The notes under the pieces were generated by a model. The model ran no database searches and was not told the origin of the DNA. It saw only the letters and a program-made list of their open reading frames with translations. DNA of 64,000 nucleotides, taken from contig NC_061475.1 in NCBI RefSeq assembly GCF_022581195.2, positions 5,766,001 through 5,830,000 on the forward strand, written 5' to 3'. The stretch comes from Helicoverpa zea (taxonomy: Eukaryota; Arthropoda; Insecta; Lepidoptera; Noctuidae). Made by a program: the position numbers and the translations under genes. Positions 61,401-64,000 of this stretch are shown here, piece after piece (position 1 is the first letter of the stretch; the number at the start of each line of letters is the position of its first letter).

Positions 61401-62217
61401 TAAATCCCATGTTAACACCAAGCTGCCAAAACATATTGACACTTACTGCGTTGTGATTAAAGTCCTTTTCGCTTCATTAACAGACCACTATAAAATTCTC
61501 TCCTTCGATTTGTCAATCCCATAATAAGCCTTATGGCCTTACAACTAAAGTTCATTTCTCCTCATCAACAGACGTAGCGGCTATGATTCGGAGTCGAGCG
61601 AATACTCAGAGGATTCGGCGGCGGCCTACGATGATGTCCAGGCTGCAACCAAAAGCTCTGGGCCGCGGAAGAATATTAATAGGGGGAGGTGGACGAAGGA
61701 GGAGGTGAGAATACATTTTCTGTTAATGTCGCGCAAGTGCTGACGTGTAATGGTGTAATAGTAATGGAAAGACAGTCGTGTTATATGCGCTGTCGGGACG
61801 AAGAAGGGCTCCAGAAAGAACTTCGATGGGTTTAGTCAGTAAAAGTCTACACCTTCTTTCCTCTCCATCTTCCCTGACTTCTGGATTACTAGCAGAACCA
61901 AATGATTTTCTCCATCTTTAAAATCCCAAATTATTATTTTCTTCTTGTTACGGGGAGAATTTTGAAGCTTATTGAAAAAGAGGTATTGAGTGCCTATAGA
62001 CTTGTAATTTTTTATTTAGGTCAAAAAACATAGAGAAAGAAACTAATATTTAATTTAATATTTCCAGGACAAAAAGCTGAAAGCCTACGTTAAGATGTAC
62101 AACGAGAACTGGGACCTGATATCTGCCGAATTCGCAGACAGGTCCGATGTCCAATGCCAACAGCGGTGGACCAAAGTCGTCAACCCTGAACTAGTCAAAG
62201 GCCCTTGGACCAAGGAG
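40418..62217 (+). CDS. Myb: Myb proto-oncogene-type transcription factor, 5' part (runs off the window)
   Basis: Exons 40418-40518, 61572-61704 and 62068-62217 join in phase and give 128 residues; the rest lies beyond 64000. Exon 1 starts MQYQSNDDDLQYRIFGESFN and ends in a basic run (GRRRK). Exon 2 carries an acidic stretch (SGYDSESSEYSEDS) and the start of the first Myb repeat. Exon 3 completes it. The repeat shows the classic three tryptophans at 74, 93 and 112, each 18 residues apart, with SDVQCQQRW. The second repeat begins KGPWTKE (Trp125). Three-repeat Myb proteins bind DNA through repeats 2 and 3; in insects Myb works in the dREAM/MMB complex on G2/M genes and replication. Intron 1 is about 21 kb and full of repeats and relic frames. 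The first exon follows a GC-rich promoter-like block. Confidence 0.95.
40519..42638. other. Myb intron 1, proximal part
   Basis: No exon seen. A LINE 3' tail-like stretch lies at about 41318-41400 (CCCAGCGCGGTGAGTATGGT, CAGTCCAGTAGTGGAC). The rest is AT-rich unique-looking sequence. Confidence 0.45.
42639..43357 (+). pseudogene. Relic coding frames, plus strand (unknown source)
   Basis: Four successive plus-strand frames have protein-like composition: 42639-42824 (KVYTVLHQGGDINNIKHEVF and on, 61 codons), 42863-43015 (VDYIAIFVRRNQEEALKPCF and on), 42940-43103 (QLEAIEDVDQICHDKEIKRD and on, a different frame overlapping the previous one) and 43274-43357 (GIFTLNLEIYRSGVDIVRTF). Each ends in a stop or passes to the next by a frame change, with no splice sites at the joins. 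I infer a decayed gene or two neighbouring genes. No family recognised. Confidence 0.4.
43520..43806. repeat. GC-richer repeat-like block with weak open frames
   Basis: 43530-43660 is markedly richer in GC than its neighbours (CTTGACGGCTTGCCAAGGCC, CTTCGCGAGATGCCTTTGGT) and open in more than one frame on both strands. It looks like a fragment of a dispersed element. A hydrophobic plus frame runs on to 43806 (AFGFMVFFKAVLLVGIFL). Identity unknown. Confidence 0.3.
44263..44532 (-). pseudogene. Relic minus-strand frame with a membrane-like segment (unknown source)
   Basis: Open on the minus strand for about 88 codons to a TAA at 44263. It reads HFIDKRGTSLTRTLLAICRD, then a Gly-rich hydrophobic stretch (AIGFGGATLGTMVVYLI), then LFGLYTPTGDKEASQGRIF. 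The base composition is GC-richer than the intron around it, which suggests a separate insertion. The stop after LGGGILST may be premature. No family recognised. Confidence 0.4.
46108..46939 (-). pseudogene. Relic coding frames, minus strand, block 1
   Basis: Minus-strand frames with coding character: 46697-46939 (NIKVNRSGTDIKVLFLNEIL, then HMADGNKEIDKYLKTLMHD, 80 codons), 46276-46446 (VYMQIIQFMNLPAYDITWQD, then NAMDEIAKANDLC) and 46108-46209 (LTNILDIIITMAKGTDDITN). They follow each other in the order of minus-strand transcription. All are cut by stops and none begins or ends at a splice site. Confidence 0.4.
47233..47876 (-). pseudogene. Relic coding frames, minus strand, block 2
   Basis: Three minus frames: 47664-47876 (70 codons, TRDWVIRCRHYIEYIKSHCW and on), 47419-47673 (84 codons, QNVQQKKYEAKVKKTIPMIN, then EHGMTMTHEQYGVQAKL) and 47233-47397 (54 codons, MRTDYMVVGQNRSDFNQGSV, then FCKQHDFNLECISKDTYIC). 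They lie in three frames within 650 bases, two of them overlapping slightly. This dense packing without introns is unlike a moth gene and more like a compact viral or transposon genome. Identity unknown. Confidence 0.42.
47918..48670 (+). pseudogene. Relic coding frames, plus strand, with in-frame stops
   Basis: 47918-48049 reads VDEPPYFTGNHDIFPRVKKQ and on to TAA. The frame starting at 48033 reads FVNDEQADVVMFIKFSMFPC, FLTPELGHLTCNSCVREIS, then continues in the same frame through stops at 48174, 48195 and 48267 (KGKVAEYNWSVLLRLNNK, then DHYDTPTIEGLVLVLN). A further frame 48383-48670 (FIDITAPVVPYPNIVLVEY, TAA at 48443, then an open run to 48668) follows. One frame kept over several stops is the mark of a pseudogene. 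CNSCV could be half of a metal site. Family not recognised. Confidence 0.45.
48784..48888 (-). pseudogene. Short minus-strand relic frame
   Basis: Reads LLQWNEVYDEFLDPPTLTKN and on to a TAG at 48784. It lies at the right end of the relic cluster; too short to assign. Confidence 0.25.
48889..61571. other. Myb intron 1, distal 12.7 kb
   Basis: No exon, RNA gene or clear transposon boundary was found. GC-rich patches stand out at about 49130-49230 and 49790-49980, and a mixed-composition stretch at 57960-58830 with scattered open frames of no coding character. A minus frame of 127 codons is open at 54790-55173 without a recognised relative. Confidence 0.4.
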
Positions 62218-64000
62218 GTAAATAGCAATTCTTTTTATTTGCTCTTTGATGAAGTTTGTGAAAAGCTTAGTAACAGTAGGGTGATGATGGAGTGATTACA
62301 TTAGGGGAGTATTTGTCCTTAAAATTACTTTATTGAGTGGTCGGAGGCATTTTTTAGCTGATAGCATGCAAAGAGAGGAGCAAGGGTAAAAAATAATGAA
62401 GTGGTTTTAGTTAGTGTTAGCTTTGATTTTATTCAATTGCTGATTATTTTAGTGAGTAAAGTCGCTAGGGGTAAAAATAATTGTTTAAATTTATTGGAGG
62501 ATGATGATTGTTGTAAGAAACAGAAAATAAATAAAAATATATAGGTATGAAAAAGCAAGGCACACAACAAAAGCAGAATACACGAGCAATCTCTTCAATG
62601 ACTAATTCATTCACAGCAATCCATGTTAGCATGAATTACCAAGTCATTGCATCCTATTGCGGTTAGAACATACAATCCCGAGTTTATTGAACGTAGTTAC
62701 GTCATTATTTACATTGCAGTGTTTGCGTGAATCCGGCGATGTTGGGGGAAGTTTGATGTGACAGGGATATGGGCTTTGAGGACTTTATAAAATTGGTCGC
62801 TTCGTTTAGTTTTTGGGGTTAGCTATTTTACTACCACCCTCACCGGTCCTTAATGGAGAATTATTTCCTTCTCCATATCGTCTTTCTTGTATATCTTCTC
62901 ATTTTTAAATCTATTTAGAAATATACTTTCATCTCTCGATCTGATTATTTCCGAAAAAATGGTTTCCCTTCCCCCACGATACTTTTTTACCAGTATATTG
63001 TACCTAAAGGCTATGATTTCCCATAATATTCTCACTATTTACCTTAAAAGCGTTCACGAGGCTCAAATTACAGTAAAATGGCTTCCGTTCATACAGACCA
63101 CAATGTCTTGTAGCACAAACCGCGAGGAAATTATGTCCATAAGCAAAATGTGCGTAAGTGGGGAGTTTAACGCTTTGAGTGTATGCGTGAAGAATTGTTA
63201 TTGTTTTGTTGAAGACAAGGATGTTCCTTCATTAAGTCATTTTGATCCTCCTTTTGAGGTACAACAATTTTGACCTTAGCATTTTTAAAATTATTTACAC
63301 CTTCAACATCTCAGCCGAAAGACGTCCACTGCTAGACAAAGGTCTCTCCCAAGGTTTGCACTTTGCTCGGTCTTCAGCAATCCGCATCGATTCGCCGGCG
63401 ACCTTGCCTGGATCTAGCTGGACAGAGCCATCTAGGGGGGTAGTTCATGTATATCTATAATGCATTTTATTGGAAAACAAAGCATTATAATAAAAGAAAC
63501 ACCTATCTAATCAAAGGATTCAATCTAAGAATCAAATCATGTGGGTATACAAGATAATAATTATGAACAGAATAACAAGGATAAATCAAAGACAGCTCTC
63601 ATGAGTTACTATTAGGCTTTAGGGACATCAGACAGCGTAAGGAAGTAATTTATTAAACATGCAAATAAGATTAAAAACAATTTACCAACAATTCTAGTAA
63701 TACATATGCGCTTCAGCACTCGCCAATCAGTCTAAGAGCGCGAGGAAGCGCGTGAGTCACAGGTCGTTGGTACTGCAAGCGCGGACGCATAGAATGCGCG
63801 TAATTGAATGCCTACGCTGTGTCAATGTTTTCTGCATTTGATACGATCATATAAATAAAGATTTTTTTTTTTCATTTCCATTGTAAAATCACTGAGGCGA
63901 TTGATATGAAGTTTGACGCAATGACATATACTTATAGGCTACTTTTTATAAGAGTGCGGTAAGCAGGTCCTGGTCATGTAATGAAAACCTGGTCTCGTAT
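62218..64000. other. Myb intron 3 (to the window edge)
   Basis: No further Myb exon is seen; the second repeat must continue beyond the window. The stretch holds one LINE tail and otherwise AT-rich DNA. Confidence 0.5.
63290..63440 (+). mobile_element. LINE 3' region fragment
   Basis: CTCAGCCGAAAGACGTCCAC through GGTCTCTCCCAAGGTTTGCA to the ATTCGCCGGCGACCTTGCC stretch is the complement of a common moth RTE-like LINE 3' tail. No coding part is intact. Confidence 0.5.

Noticed and set aside
1..64000. CRISPR array, rRNA or operon structure
   Set aside because: No regularly spaced repeats, no rRNA motifs, and the genes are spliced eukaryotic genes.

Overview
The window is AT-rich animal nuclear DNA from a moth, most likely a noctuoid lepidopteran. 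The evidence is short spliced exons with GT-AG borders, a tRNA-headed SINE of the moth type, RTE-type LINE tails, the common lepidopteran interspersed repeat built on a CGCGGCTTCGCC core, and many small terminal-inverted-repeat elements. It holds four recognisable protein-coding genes. I assembled each by joining exons with matching reading phases.

Layout. 1-5.4 kb: no gene; a short broken frame at the left edge and a 960-bp TA-flanked element. 5.97-14.78 kb (+): a five-exon membrane-associated RING-CH (MARCH) E3 ubiquitin ligase of 413 aa, with MITEs in its introns. 16.58-26.84 kb (+): a 14-exon nucleoporin Nup62 of 803 aa with an enlarged FG region and a conserved C-terminal coiled coil; its introns carry a SINE, LINE tails and MITEs. 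27.5-28.2 kb: a 666-bp inverted-repeat element in the convergent spacer. 28.48-31.70 kb (-): a six-exon Hus1 checkpoint clamp subunit of 292 aa, with an antisense RTE relic in intron 2. 33.5-64 kb (+): the 5' part of a Myb gene (animal c-Myb type). The main first coding exon lies at 40.4 kb, a 21-kb intron follows, and two exons encode the first Myb repeat. The gene runs off the right edge. Two further small exons at 33.5 and 36.4 kb have the same splice phase and could give Myb alternative N-termini.

The least explained part is 42.6-48.9 kb, inside Myb intron 1. It is crowded with short protein-like frames on both strands, broken by stop codons and frame changes. That looks like a decayed, gene-dense insertion, perhaps an old viral or large-transposon integration, but I cannot name the source.

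The four genes are unrelated housekeeping or regulatory genes: ubiquitin ligase, nuclear pore, DNA-damage clamp, cell-cycle transcription factor. There is no operon logic. Nup62 and Hus1 are convergent, and Hus1 and the Myb region are divergent across about 1.8 kb. No tRNA, rRNA or CRISPR array was found.
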